Positions 35,054 to 44,506 of a stretch of 64,000 bases of DNA are shown one piece after another. The DNA comes from Cytophagales bacterium Alg240-R148. GTDB lineage: Bacteria; Bacteroidota; Bacteroidia; Cytophagales; Cyclobacteriaceae. A program made the position numbers and the translations under genes. Every line of letters starts with the position of its first letter. The first letter of the stretch is position 1. The DNA lies in NCBI GenBank assembly GCA_900537185.1, contig LS999829.1, positions 474,047 to 538,046 of the forward strand. The letters run 5' to 3'. Below the pieces are notes generated by a model. The model made no database searches. It saw only the letters and a list, made by a program, of their open reading frames with translations, and had not been told where the DNA came from.

Positions 35054-37042
35054 TTATTTTTTTAATGAAAAATAAATTTTAAAAGTTGTTCCCTTGTCCA
35101 CTGCACTTTCAATGGTAATTTTCCCACCCAAAGCTTCAATTTGAGATTTTATCATGAACAAGCCAACCCCCTTGGAGTTGGGGTCGTCGTGAAAAGTGTT
35201 TTTAAAACCGAAAATTTTGCCTGCATTTTGATCCAGATCAATGCCAGATCCGTTATCTGAAAACGTAAGAATTGGTCCTAAATCCGTCATCTCTGTAACA
35301 ATATTAATAGACAAGGTTCTGTTTTTTGACCGGTACTTAATGGCATTAGAAAACAAATTGAGAAAAATGCTTTCTAGGTAGATGTGGTTGTATTCAATTT
35401 TTTTCAAATTAAAATGGAACGTTAAATTGGCTTGGGTTTTGATCAGTTGCCCCGCAAATATGTCCTGCATCTTTTGCAATACTGCTTCAAAATCAACCGA
35501 CTCTGTGGACATGGTTACTTCCGACCTGATTTTTAAAGACTCTATAATCTCGTTGAGAATTTCAGACAAATGACCAATTACAATTTCGAATTTCTCAATG
35601 ATTTCTTCTCTTTCAGATGGCGTATCAATTCCATTGTAGAGTTGCATCAATGCTTTTAAATTATTTACTGGAGACCTCAGGTTATGAGAAATGATATTTG
35701 AAAAATTGGCTAGTTGCGTATTCTGTTTTTGTAACTGTTCTGCAAGGTTTTGTAGTTTTTCTTCATTTTCAACTTTATCCTGAATGTCCATGGCTACGCC
35801 AAGATAGCCCGTAATATTTTTCCTTTCATCGTAAATAGGTGTCACCACCAACTGAACTTGAAAGGGTTTACCATATTTATCAATATAAGTCCATTGCGTA
35901 GATTCAAAACCATCCATTTTGGATTTATATATGAATATGTCAAAACCCGATATTTTTCTACTGTACTCCTTAGACAAGGCTTCGCCTTTTTCTTTTACCT
36001 CCTCCGGATCGTGGAACATGTACGGGGTTTTAATCCCCACCATTTCTTTGGCTTTGTACCCCAACAAATTCTCCGCTCCTTTGCTAAAATATTTGATTAC
36101 TCCCTGGACATCTGTCCCTATAATGGAGACGTAACCAGAACTTAAAATTGCCAACAAATCTCGGTTAACTTTAATCAAGTTTTCTTCTATGCTTTTCCGT
36201 TTGGAGATATTTTCTATTTGGCATATAAAATGTTCGGGTTTTCCAAATAGGTTCCGGACCAAATAAACATTTAGAAGAACCCAAATAACCTTCCCTTTTT
36301 TTGTCACATACCTCTTTTCAACAAAAAACCTTTTGTGCCTGCCTTTTATAGACTTAACAATCGCTTCTTTTTCTTTGCCAATATCCTGAACATGGGTAAT
36401 TTCGTTCGCATGTTTGCTTAGGAGCTCTTCTTCGGTATATCCTAATGATTCTACTATTCTGGGGTTGACTTTAAGTATTTTACCACGCAGAGCAACAATA
36501 GCCATCCCTATAGACGAGTGTTGAAACGCCTCCCTAAATTGAACCTCATTGTCTTTGAGCGATAATTGGTTTATCTGTTTTTCAAGTATTTCACTTATTT
36601 GATTGGCAACAATATCCAAACCGGCAATGGACTTTTCAAAAGACAAATCTTGCCTCTGATCCAACACCACTACCGCACCTACCAACAAAGACTTTTTAAT
36701 GCGTACTGGCTCTATGTAACACCTGCAATTGACTTTTTCACCATCCATTGTCAGGAAATTAGAAGTAGGAATACTGATATTAATAGAACTAGGTTGCAAT
36801 GGCAATTGCAACATCATGGAAGGATGGATGGCAATTTTGTCTTTTTTCAAGTTAAAAACAGATTGGACAACCGCCTCCTCTTTGTAAAAAAAACAAATCA
36901 TTGCCGAGGTCGCTTTGCATAAAAGCGCTGACAATCGTGAGATTTCGTCTAATTCAGAAAGGAACCCCGCTTGCATGGCGCCAGATTTTTCCAAATACCT
37001 ATCCCGCTCCATCCCAACATAGGAAATATTAATATCATCCAT
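35054..37042 (-). CDS. multi-PAS sensor histidine kinase
   Basis: A 662-residue soluble kinase with no membrane helix. A GAF-like N-terminal region (~20-155) is followed by two PAS domains (FREAFQHSSIGMAIVALRGK, ~165-285; LAILSSGYVSIIGTDVQGVI, ~295-425), each with a PAC-like tail. The H-box SNIISHNLRSPVNNLKALMQ (His ~450), N-box LFSNAIKYRSKN, G1 SDNGSGIDLDQ and G2 GVGLFMIKSQIEALGG are complete. It is an orphan kinase, as no response regulator is adjacent. It precedes the pseudouridine synthase by 19 bases on the same strand, which suggests co-transcription without any obvious functional link. Confidence 0.92.
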   Translation of the reverse strand: MDDINISYVGMERDRYLEKSGAMQAGFLSELDEISRLSALLCKATSAMICFFYKEEAVVQSVFNLKKDKIAIHPSMMLQLPLQPSSINISIPTSNFLTMDGEKVNCRCYIEPVRIKKSLLVGAVVVLDQRQDLSFEKSIAGLDIVANQISEILEKQINQLSLKDNEVQFREAFQHSSIGMAIVALRGKILKVNPRIVESLGYTEEELLSKHANEITHVQDIGKEKEAIVKSIKGRHKRFFVEKRYVTKKGKVIWVLLNVYLVRNLFGKPEHFICQIENISKRKSIEENLIKVNRDLLAILSSGYVSIIGTDVQGVIKYFSKGAENLLGYKAKEMVGIKTPYMFHDPEEVKEKGEALSKEYSRKISGFDIFIYKSKMDGFESTQWTYIDKYGKPFQVQLVVTPIYDERKNITGYLGVAMDIQDKVENEEKLQNLAEQLQKQNTQLANFSNIISHNLRSPVNNLKALMQLYNGIDTPSEREEIIEKFEIVIGHLSEILNEIIESLKIRSEVTMSTESVDFEAVLQKMQDIFAGQLIKTQANLTFHFNLKKIEYNHIYLESIFLNLFSNAIKYRSKNRTLSINIVTEMTDLGPILTFSDNGSGIDLDQNAGKIFGFKNTFHDDPNSKGVGLFMIKSQIEALGGKITIESAVDKGTTFKIYFSLKK

Positions 37043-37151
37043 ACTAGTAGAGAAAACCTAAGAAAACAATGTTAAAAAATCAGAATATTTAGCGGTATTA
37101 ATATAAGCATTTTTCTATTAATTAAATATATTAATGAAATTAATGCAGTTT

Positions 37152-40100
37152 TTAACGCTCAATGCGCACTCTGAAACGCTCTACACTCCCATTTTCTAAA
37201 CGGATATTAATTAAATAAATACCATTTTTAACACCGCTAACATTTAATTCTATGGTGGTATCATGTGGCGCCAACTGAATATTTTGAAATTGTATTTGCT
37301 GCCCTTGCAGATTCAGCATTTCATAGTACACTGGTAATGGAGAGAATTCTGGTCTTTGAATGGTGGCTATTCCGGCAGTCGGATTCGGGTACAATGCCCA
37401 ATTAGAGTTTTTCATATTTGCATGCATACCCGTAACTTCCGCTACAACCACCTTCACTTGAAAAGCCAAGGTCAAACAACCTGCGTCTGTAACTTTTACT
37501 TCTATATAGGTGTTTCCAAGCATTTTTGGAGATATATTCAATACCCCCTCTACTTCCTCCACTTCTACTATATCAGGATTCTCCACCTTTGTTTCAAAAT
37601 GAAGTGCATCTCCATTTGAATCTTTAACATAGTTATTCAAATCTAAAATATACTGCTCCAAATCCACTTGCACGTATTGTGTTTCCGTTGGGGTGGTCAA
37701 TTCAGGAGCCAAATTGCCAGCATACCCACACACCAGCCATTCCAAGGGCTGTTTCCAAATTGGATGTACTGGATCATTGCTTTCAAATACCACGTTTCCT
37801 TTAAAAATACCAGATTCAAATGCACTTGCTGGAATTCTTAAATCTAGCACCTTGGTGGTTGCTTCTTGCAACACAGCCTGGGTCCAATTAAAACTCCAAC
37901 CGGACATTTCAACCCCGAAGTTATCCAATACCACCACCGACGCAATACCCAATTCAAGGCTGCCCAAATTACTTACTTCAATACTTACCACCACTTCTGA
38001 GTCAAACATAACCGTATCGGGCATTTGAATTGTTTCTGTTTGTATTTCTGCCCTTGGTAAAACAGTTCCAACAAAACTCAGTTCAAGCGCATGGTTTACA
38101 GGGTCATCGTTGTTAATGGTAGCTGCAGCCGAAAGTGGCGCAAGCGATACGGGAATGTATTTGGCAGTAAGAACGGCAGAGCTTCCTGCCGCAATTTGTT
38201 CTTGACCTAACTCAAATTGCAAACTGGTATTGGCACTTTGTACATCGTAAATATCCAATACACCAGGGCCATCGTTGTAAATTACAATGGCTACCGCTGC
38301 GGTGTCCCTTATGTAAACAGTTCCGAAATCATAATTGACGGGGTCCACGCGAATGGAGGCATCCCCATCTACGGTTAGGTGTACTGCCAACCAGTCTTGT
38401 TGGTTTTCTGGGTCATTGGCTTTTACTTCTACATAACTGGTGTAGGTACCTGGATTTAAACTACCTGCATCTACTTGCAATTGGATTGCAGCTCCTCCTA
38501 CCCCTTCTATTTCACCTGCATCCGGATTGATATTCGAAATAAATGTATCATATGTTTCTATCCTATAGGCCGTTGCACTATTTAGCGCACTTCCTTCGTT
38601 GTAAGCCATTAAAATCCCATCGGTTCCAGAAACATTTTCTAGTCCCATACTAAATTCATTTAAGAAATCTACTTCCTTATAAACCATTTCAATTTTACCC
38701 GAAGCGAACAATACCACTTGAAATGTAAATTCTTCACTCTTTAAAAACGGCCGCATATTGGTATACTGAATGGTCATTTTTTCAGCTTCTGCTACATAGT
38801 GCACGGTACCTCCGCTAGAAGGATCAAAGTCAGTCCAAAGCGGTGCAATCAGATTATTGGCTCCTGTTGGATCTGGCAGCGACTGGTGTACTGGTGTATC
38901 ATAGCCCGTTCCTGAAAAACCTACAAGGCCATTGTCTCCTACTGCCACACTGGTGTAAATGTTTCCATAAAAATTAAAGGCGAATGGAAGGGGTATGGTT
39001 TCAAAATCATCATCGAATAGAGGTATCTCCGTTCCGGCCCCTTCAATCCCAACCCAGGCATACTCTATGGATCGCCAGGAGTAGCTGCCATCCATTCCTT
39101 CTGAATGCAAGGGTTTTTCTTCCAATTTGTATTTCAAGACCCCACCTAACTGATTTTCAATCGATATTTCCTCATGTGCTACGGCTCCTTGATTGACCAA
39201 AATCGAAACCGCATTGGTTGGCAACACTAGGCTTGGGGCAATTTCACTTCTTGCTTCTATTGGGATAGTAACTACACCATTCAAATGGCTGTTGGATGTA
39301 AAAATCAATTCTGTATCGTGTATTCCTACCGAGGTAGGCGCATATTCGAATCGTACGTATTGCGATGCGCCAGGAGCTAGATCCAAACTAGTAAAGTTGG
39401 CAACAAATTGAGGATCTTCAATAGATATTTGTGTAATGTTAAGCGCCGCATTGCCATGGTTGCTTATTAAAACAGAATCAACTTGAGTATAACCCAAAAA
39501 TACTGTATCCATATCCATTGCTGATTTTGAAGCCACCAATAAAGGGGTGGGCAATACTTCTAATTCGACTTCAACACTGTATTCTGGTGCATTGGTTGCA
39601 TTGTTGGAAAAGTGAATTTTATTCACATAACTTCCAGGAAGAAGATTTTGAGATTTAACTTTAAGTTCCAGAGGGAACTGTTCAGAAGGTTCCAATACCA
39701 GCTGCTCAGTAGGTAAACCGTACACAAACCACCTCGGAGATTCCATTAAAACAGTATAAGCATTTGGCAAACTACTAGCGCCACTTGATGTCACTACAGA
39801 TTTGGACCCATTGTGGTTTTCAATAGCCAAACCATCGTTTCTAACTGTATTTACTTGTTTGTAATTGCTTTGAATGTTGCCGTTGGCATACAAAATGGCC
39901 TGAAAAGTAAAGGGGACATTGGAATCCCAATCTTTTACTGCTTCCCACGTAACCACTACTCTGTCCGATTCTACTTTGTAATATATCGTCCCTCCAAATT
40001 CTGGATTTAAGTCGTGCCACAATACAGCTACCAAAGCATTGGGAGCTGCGGCAGAAGGAATTTGACCATTGTAGCTATTAAAAGATTCAGGGTCAAAACC

Positions 40101-42263
40101 AATTAGACCATTAGAACTAACCAGCATGTCAGAATGTTCTCTACCAAATAACATAAACTCAAACGGCAGTGGAACGGAAAAATAACCATCATCTCTTAAG
40201 TCCACCCTTTGTCCGTTAGACTGGATTTCCACCCATTCGTAGGCGGGCCCTCCTGCTTCCAAATTATTGGACCAAGTATACCCGTGCCCCCCTCCTGCAC
40301 CACCAAGGGTGGCGCTTATAAATTCATTTTCAACATCTACCAGCAAAGCACTGGAACCAGTATTTTGAATTATTGTGCTTTTCAACAGAGAGTCCCATGC
40401 GTGCAAACTTGTATTAAAATCAACAAGGTCTATTGCAAAGGTTGGTGGCCCAGGGCTTTCATATGCTACGACATTGGAAATTAAGCTTTCATTTCCATCA
40501 TTATCAAAGGCTTTAATAGCGATATAATGCTGTTGGCTATAGGACAAGTCTTCCATAAAATAAACTTCATCGGACACATCATTTTGGGCCAACAACACGG
40601 TATCCAAATTGGCACCATTAAAGTTAGCTTCGGTAATCATGGCATTGGCCCAACGTATTTCATAGTGCATTACCCTTCTGTTGTCATTAGGTTTGGTCCA
40701 GTGCAATTCCAATACATTTCCTAGGGAACCGGCTATGGCAAGGTCGTTTATAAGTTCTGGTGCTTCCACATCCAGGCCTAGAGTAAGTGCGCTATGGGCA
40801 TTGAGCCTACCGGTACCCAACATGCCAACAAATCCAGGATTGAGCGCATCTATATTGTCTGTGGAATAAACTAATTTGTCCCACAGTTGCTCTTTGGTAA
40901 AACCCACCCCACCAAACTCAGCTACAACCAAAGCTGCAACCCCAGACACATGTGGTGTTGCCATTGAAGTACCCTGCTTGTATCCATACTGGTCATTGGC
41001 TAAAGTACTCAGTACACCTTCTACATTTTGGTGGATGGTTTCGCCCCCAGGTGCTGCGATATCTACTTTATCATTATATACAGAATAATATGCTCTTATA
41101 TCTTCGTGCGTGGTAGAGGCTACCGACATTGCAGCTGCATAGGCAGCGGGGTAATAATCCAACGAAGAATTAGAATTACCGGATGCAAAAGTAACCAAAC
41201 CTCCTTGCATGGGGCCAACAGGCAAACCATTCTCGTCATACCCCGCATTTTCTACAAAGTAATCGATGCCATCCAAGGTAGACTGTTCATATACCCCGGG
41301 AGAAGTATATCCCCAACTATTTTGTGCAATCACAGCTCCGTTGTCCGCTGCATAAACCAAAGCCTCTCCAAAGCCGCCATTGCCCGCCGCAGTAAAAACA
41401 GCACAATTCATCATTTTGACTCCTGGGTTGGTACCATCCCCTCCAGCTACGCCACTTACTCCGATGCCGTTGTTATTGACAGCACCAACAGTTCCTGCAA
41501 CATGTGTTCCATGTTGTCCGGGTAAAATATTGCCGGTGTTATTGGGGAAACTGTACCCATGGAAATCATCAATGTACCCATTCCCATCGTCGTCCACACC
41601 AACAAGTCCATTCACTTCTAGTGTATTTTCCCAAATGTTATCTACTAAATCAACATGGTCCAAATCTACTCCGGTGTCTATTATAGCTACAATTACTTGA
41701 TCAGATCCTGTGCTAATATCCCATGCCTCTGGAAGATCAATATCCGCGTCTGTGGTACCGGCGGTCTGCCCAGTGTTGTTATAATGCCATTGGCCTGCAT
41801 ATTGCACATCATTAAAACTTACTGGAATATATCCTTCTTTTATTGGTTGCTTTCCTGCCTCGATGCTTTTCAAGTAAACTGGCTCGGCCATCACCACGTC
41901 GCGATGGTCCAGATACTGGTTGATAACCTTATCTAACGACCACTCTCCTTTATTTTTAAATTTCAACTCGTACCATAGATGCAAACCGTGGGCCCGATGC
42001 CTTTTTTCAAATTTGCCAGCATCTGGAAATAAGCGTTTGAAAGAAGTTGTTTCTAGTGAACGGTTGGACCAATTTATACTTGCATCTGCTGTAACTGCTA
42101 TCCCTATTTCGTTGTTAACAATTTGTTTTGAGCTTAATTTGGCAGCCAATTCCTCGCTAACTTTTACCCTTACCACACGGTCTTGATAAGTTTGCCCGAT
42201 CGCAGCAGTTGAAACCAACAACAGTACCCACAACAAAATGCCATTTCTTTGCATATTCAGCAT
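37152..42263 (-). CDS. giant S8 subtilisin-like protease with T9SS sorting domain
   Basis: A 1703-residue secreted protease. A signal peptide (ILLWVLLLVSTAAIGQ) and a propeptide region lead to the S8 catalytic domain: Asp in VAIIDTGVDLDHVDL (~194), His in GQHGTHVAGTVG (~251), oxyanion Asn in AQNSWGY, and Ser in GTSMATPHVSGVAAL (~432). A fibronectin-III-like unit follows (~505-595), then several choice-of-anchor/Ig-like repeats (e.g. VEIQSNGQRVDL and a near copy; DMDTVFLGYTQVDSVLISNH; DFGTVYIRDTAAVAIVIYND). The C-terminus is a type A T9SS sorting domain (LYPNPTAGIATIQRP, NLQGQQI, GVKNGIYLINIRLENG). An alternative ATG at 42254 is equally possible. It is predicted to be exported and attached or released at the cell surface for protein degradation. 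Confidence 0.93.
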   Translation of the reverse strand: MLNMQRNGILLWVLLLVSTAAIGQTYQDRVVRVKVSEELAAKLSSKQIVNNEIGIAVTADASINWSNRSLETTSFKRLFPDAGKFEKRHRAHGLHLWYELKFKNKGEWSLDKVINQYLDHRDVVMAEPVYLKSIEAGKQPIKEGYIPVSFNDVQYAGQWHYNNTGQTAGTTDADIDLPEAWDISTGSDQVIVAIIDTGVDLDHVDLVDNIWENTLEVNGLVGVDDDGNGYIDDFHGYSFPNNTGNILPGQHGTHVAGTVGAVNNNGIGVSGVAGGDGTNPGVKMMNCAVFTAAGNGGFGEALVYAADNGAVIAQNSWGYTSPGVYEQSTLDGIDYFVENAGYDENGLPVGPMQGGLVTFASGNSNSSLDYYPAAYAAAMSVASTTHEDIRAYYSVYNDKVDIAAPGGETIHQNVEGVLSTLANDQYGYKQGTSMATPHVSGVAALVVAEFGGVGFTKEQLWDKLVYSTDNIDALNPGFVGMLGTGRLNAHSALTLGLDVEAPELINDLAIAGSLGNVLELHWTKPNDNRRVMHYEIRWANAMITEANFNGANLDTVLLAQNDVSDEVYFMEDLSYSQQHYIAIKAFDNDGNESLISNVVAYESPGPPTFAIDLVDFNTSLHAWDSLLKSTIIQNTGSSALLVDVENEFISATLGGAGGGHGYTWSNNLEAGGPAYEWVEIQSNGQRVDLRDDGYFSVPLPFEFMLFGREHSDMLVSSNGLIGFDPESFNSYNGQIPSAAAPNALVAVLWHDLNPEFGGTIYYKVESDRVVVTWEAVKDWDSNVPFTFQAILYANGNIQSNYKQVNTVRNDGLAIENHNGSKSVVTSSGASSLPNAYTVLMESPRWFVYGLPTEQLVLEPSEQFPLELKVKSQNLLPGSYVNKIHFSNNATNAPEYSVEVELEVLPTPLLVASKSAMDMDTVFLGYTQVDSVLISNHGNAALNITQISIEDPQFVANFTSLDLAPGASQYVRFEYAPTSVGIHDTELIFTSNSHLNGVVTIPIEARSEIAPSLVLPTNAVSILVNQGAVAHEEISIENQLGGVLKYKLEEKPLHSEGMDGSYSWRSIEYAWVGIEGAGTEIPLFDDDFETIPLPFAFNFYGNIYTSVAVGDNGLVGFSGTGYDTPVHQSLPDPTGANNLIAPLWTDFDPSSGGTVHYVAEAEKMTIQYTNMRPFLKSEEFTFQVVLFASGKIEMVYKEVDFLNEFSMGLENVSGTDGILMAYNEGSALNSATAYRIETYDTFISNINPDAGEIEGVGGAAIQLQVDAGSLNPGTYTSYVEVKANDPENQQDWLAVHLTVDGDASIRVDPVNYDFGTVYIRDTAAVAIVIYNDGPGVLDIYDVQSANTSLQFELGQEQIAAGSSAVLTAKYIPVSLAPLSAAATINNDDPVNHALELSFVGTVLPRAEIQTETIQMPDTVMFDSEVVVSIEVSNLGSLELGIASVVVLDNFGVEMSGWSFNWTQAVLQEATTKVLDLRIPASAFESGIFKGNVVFESNDPVHPIWKQPLEWLVCGYAGNLAPELTTPTETQYVQVDLEQYILDLNNYVKDSNGDALHFETKVENPDIVEVEEVEGVLNISPKMLGNTYIEVKVTDAGCLTLAFQVKVVVAEVTGMHANMKNSNWALYPNPTAGIATIQRPEFSPLPVYYEMLNLQGQQIQFQNIQLAPHDTTIELNVSGVKNGIYLINIRLENGSVERFRVRIER

Positions 42264-42333
42264 GATTTACAATTCTCCCTGTATATACAAGTTAAGGCTA
42301 AAAAGTAAGGGCTAAAAGCCTTATAAAAAAAAA

Positions 42334-42360
42334 TAGGTGGACACCAGCAGGGCCCACCTA
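42334..42360 (-). terminator. terminator of the fasciclin gene
   Basis: TAGGTGG (42334-42340) pairs with CCACCTA (42354-42360) around a 13-base loop, followed on the minus strand by a run of nine T. It separates the fasciclin gene from the protease gene. Confidence 0.8.
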
Positions 42361-42381
42361 TAAAAATTGAACTATAAAATT

Positions 42382-42954
42382 TTATTTACTAGGTGGTAAC
42401 AACACCTTGTCAATTACATGTACTACTCCATTGCTTCCATCTACGGTTGCCAATATTTTTGCACCATTTACAGTTACAGTGCCATCTTCTGCTACTTCTA
42501 TTAACACGTTTTGACCATTGGCTTGGTAAATTTGTCTGCCATCTGTTAATAAGGCTCCCTTGTATATTCCGGGTGCAGTGTGGTAGTATAGAATATTGAC
42601 CAAGTCTTTTTTGTTTTCTGGTTTCAATAGATTGTCTACGGTTCCTTCCGGTAACGCCGCAAAGGCATCATTTACAGGGGCAAAGACTGTAAAAGGACCA
42701 TTATTTGCTAAGATATGCTCTATTTCAGCCGCTTGAACTGCCGCCACTAAAGTACTGTGATCAGGGGATTTTATTGCAATATTGAGTACGTTATTGGATT
42801 CTGTATCTACTCCGGCTTGTCCTTTGTTTGCCACTTCGTTCGATGGGGTAGTTGCTTCTGCGCCGACCTCCTCATTGGTGTTTTCTTGTGGGCTACAGGC
42901 TGCAACAAGTACAAATAACAAAGCAACCAACGAATTTTTAGTAAAATGAGTCAT
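42382..42954 (-). CDS. fasciclin (FAS1) domain lipoprotein
   Basis: A 190-residue protein. The lipobox VAAC is at the end of the signal (LVALLFVLVAACS), and a Glu/Thr/Asn-rich spacer follows. One FAS1 domain covers ~60-188: H1 box NGPFTVFAPVNDAFAALPEG, YYHTAPGIYKGALLTDGRQI, and H2 box GSNGVVHVIDKVLLPP. FAS1 proteins act in adhesion and surface contacts. It is probably anchored in the outer membrane. It is transcribed alone and ends in a clear terminator. Confidence 0.92.
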   Translation of the reverse strand: MTHFTKNSLVALLFVLVAACSPQENTNEEVGAEATTPSNEVANKGQAGVDTESNNVLNIAIKSPDHSTLVAAVQAAEIEHILANNGPFTVFAPVNDAFAALPEGTVDNLLKPENKKDLVNILYYHTAPGIYKGALLTDGRQIYQANGQNVLIEVAEDGTVTVNGAKILATVDGSNGVVHVIDKVLLPPSK

Positions 42955-43227
42955 AGGTTTAATGTTTTTGATGTTTTCTATACTTGCAAAGTAGTTTTGT
43001 TTTTATTGTTTATTTATGACCTGTGTTAATCTATAGAATGATTTTAATCAGGATAAAAACACGGCATTGAGAGGGAAGAATACAACTTTGAAAAATTATT
43101 TTTTTAATATTAGTTTAACATTTTATATTACCATTGTAAAACAATAGCAGCAATATATTCCAATTGACGTTGTCAAAAACGCTTGTAAATGCGCGTTTAT
43201 TGGTTTTTTTTTATTCAATAAAACACT

Positions 43228-43731
43228 ATGAAAGAATACACTACCTATGTTTATAAGAAATCTAAAAACAAGATAAGAAAGAGATTTTTGTACAATTCGG
43301 CCATCGTTTTTGCCATCCTAGGAGTTATATATATGTATTTAATTGGTGTATTTGGAATAGGTTTTAGCATTGTTGGCGCAGTATTTTTTATTGGTACCTT
43401 AATTCAAATGAAATTATACGATGACAAATACATGGGTATAACTGCTTATGGTGATAGAAAAGAAAAGTTTAAGATTAATGAGCAGCAATTGATCGTTGGG
43501 AAGATTGTTTTTCCTTTTTCTGAATTAAGAAATCTTGTTATTTATGTCAACGAATATGAAGGAATGCCAAGAGATTTATTAGGTATCCATCATGGAGGCA
43601 ATAACGAAATTTCTTTTAATCATTATAGCAAATCCTATGCCTTTAATTATATAATTAAAAATAAACAAGACTTCGTAAATTTGGAAACCCTAGTCGACAC
43701 CATTGCAGAACAACAAAACGATCGTTTGTAA
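43228..43731 (+). CDS. small membrane protein, PH-like C-terminal region
   Basis: A 167-residue protein. Two close hydrophobic helices (~24-62: FAILGVIYMYLIGVFGIGFS, VGAVFFIGTLI) are followed by a soluble part (KEKFKINEQQLIVGKIVFPF, SELRNLVIYVNEYEGMP) whose strand pattern resembles bacterial PH-like membrane proteins. No named family is certain. It is followed by a lipoprotein gene 35 bases later on the same strand, so the two may be co-expressed. AT-rich leader DNA lies in the 273-base upstream gap; an imperfect hairpin AAACGC/GCGTTT at 43177-43198 is the only structure I see there. Confidence 0.6.
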   Translation: MKEYTTYVYKKSKNKIRKRFLYNSAIVFAILGVIYMYLIGVFGIGFSIVGAVFFIGTLIQMKLYDDKYMGITAYGDRKEKFKINEQQLIVGKIVFPFSELRNLVIYVNEYEGMPRDLLGIHHGGNNEISFNHYSKSYAFNYIIKNKQDFVNLETLVDTIAEQQNDRL

Positions 43732-43765
43732 TAAAACCACTTTTCTCTCTTCAAACTCTTTTTTA

Positions 43766-44368
43766 ATGATCAAAAAACTGACTTTTATTGTATTCACCCT
43801 TTTACTTTTCACATGCACAGATAAGAAGTATCCAGTAACCACCGAACTAAACAATGGCTTGGTTAAAGAAACAACTTTCAAATATGTAAATGATGGAATA
43901 ACACAAGTAATAAATTTGGCAAAAAAGGATTCTGTTCAATACTCTAAAATAATAGAGGTACATGAAACTACTAAACGGTTGCTGCATTTTTTAGAACAGT
44001 ACGAAGAAACATTGGTAAATATAACTGGCGGATACAATGAAAATGGACAATACCTAAACCCCAATGAAAAACGCATAGTAAGAGCCTATATGATTCAACG
44101 CGGAGCGGGATTGGAATTAAAAACCAAACTGGACGCCTACTCCAAATTACTAGCCAGTTACCACCAAAAAGATTGGCGTATTGCGGAGGATCCTAAACAA
44201 AGTAGGTGGTTATTTAACCAGCTTAACCACCAAAGTTTATCATTTGAACAATTGCATTTTGCCAACACTAAAATGATTGATTGTATAACGATTTTGAACA
44301 ACTACAGAATGAAAATTTTACTATATGAGAGCTTGACAATTAACTTGTTATTAATGGACCAAAAATAG
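43766..44368 (+). CDS. lipoprotein of unknown function
   Basis: A 200-residue protein. The frame extends upstream to 43703, overlapping the previous gene, but the ATG at 43766 begins a lipoprotein signal (LTFIVFTLLLFTCTDKK), so this start was chosen. The mature part is helical and charged (EVHETTKRLLHFLEQYEE, QRGAGLELKTKLDAYSKLLA), with no cysteine beyond the lipobox except one late residue and no recognised motif. It follows the small membrane protein and ends before a strong terminator. Confidence 0.6.
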   Translation: MIKKLTFIVFTLLLFTCTDKKYPVTTELNNGLVKETTFKYVNDGITQVINLAKKDSVQYSKIIEVHETTKRLLHFLEQYEETLVNITGGYNENGQYLNPNEKRIVRAYMIQRGAGLELKTKLDAYSKLLASYHQKDWRIAEDPKQSRWLFNQLNHQSLSFEQLHFANTKMIDCITILNNYRMKILLYESLTINLLLMDQK

Positions 44369-44456
44369 AACAAAAACTGTAAAATTGGTAATGGAAACTC
44401 AATCAAATTTGCTCGCTGAAGCAGCTTCAATGAATCTACTCCAGTAAAGAAAATTC

Positions 44457-44502
44457 TATCAAAAGACAAGCAGGAAAACCACCCCCTGCTTGTCTTTTGA
44501 TA
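44457..44502. terminator. 18-bp perfect hairpin, bidirectional terminator
   Basis: Arms at 44457-44474 and 44485-44502 are perfectly complementary (core AAAAGACAAGCAGG / CCTGCTTGTCTTTT), with a 10-base loop. It separates the convergent lipoprotein gene and the TolC gene. Confidence 0.92.
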
Positions 44503-44506
44503 ACTT

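Noticed and set aside
41028-41525. A 165-codon plus-strand frame
   Set aside because: It is antisense to the subtilase catalytic domain with its intact triad.
42293-42323. TAAGGCT/AGCCTTA inverted repeat between the fasciclin and protease genes
   Set aside because: The arms are short with a long 17-base spacer, and a clearer terminator lies beside it; no role could be argued.
43177-43198. AAACGC/GCGTTT hairpin upstream of 43228
   Set aside because: Only six base pairs, no T run and no promoter context.
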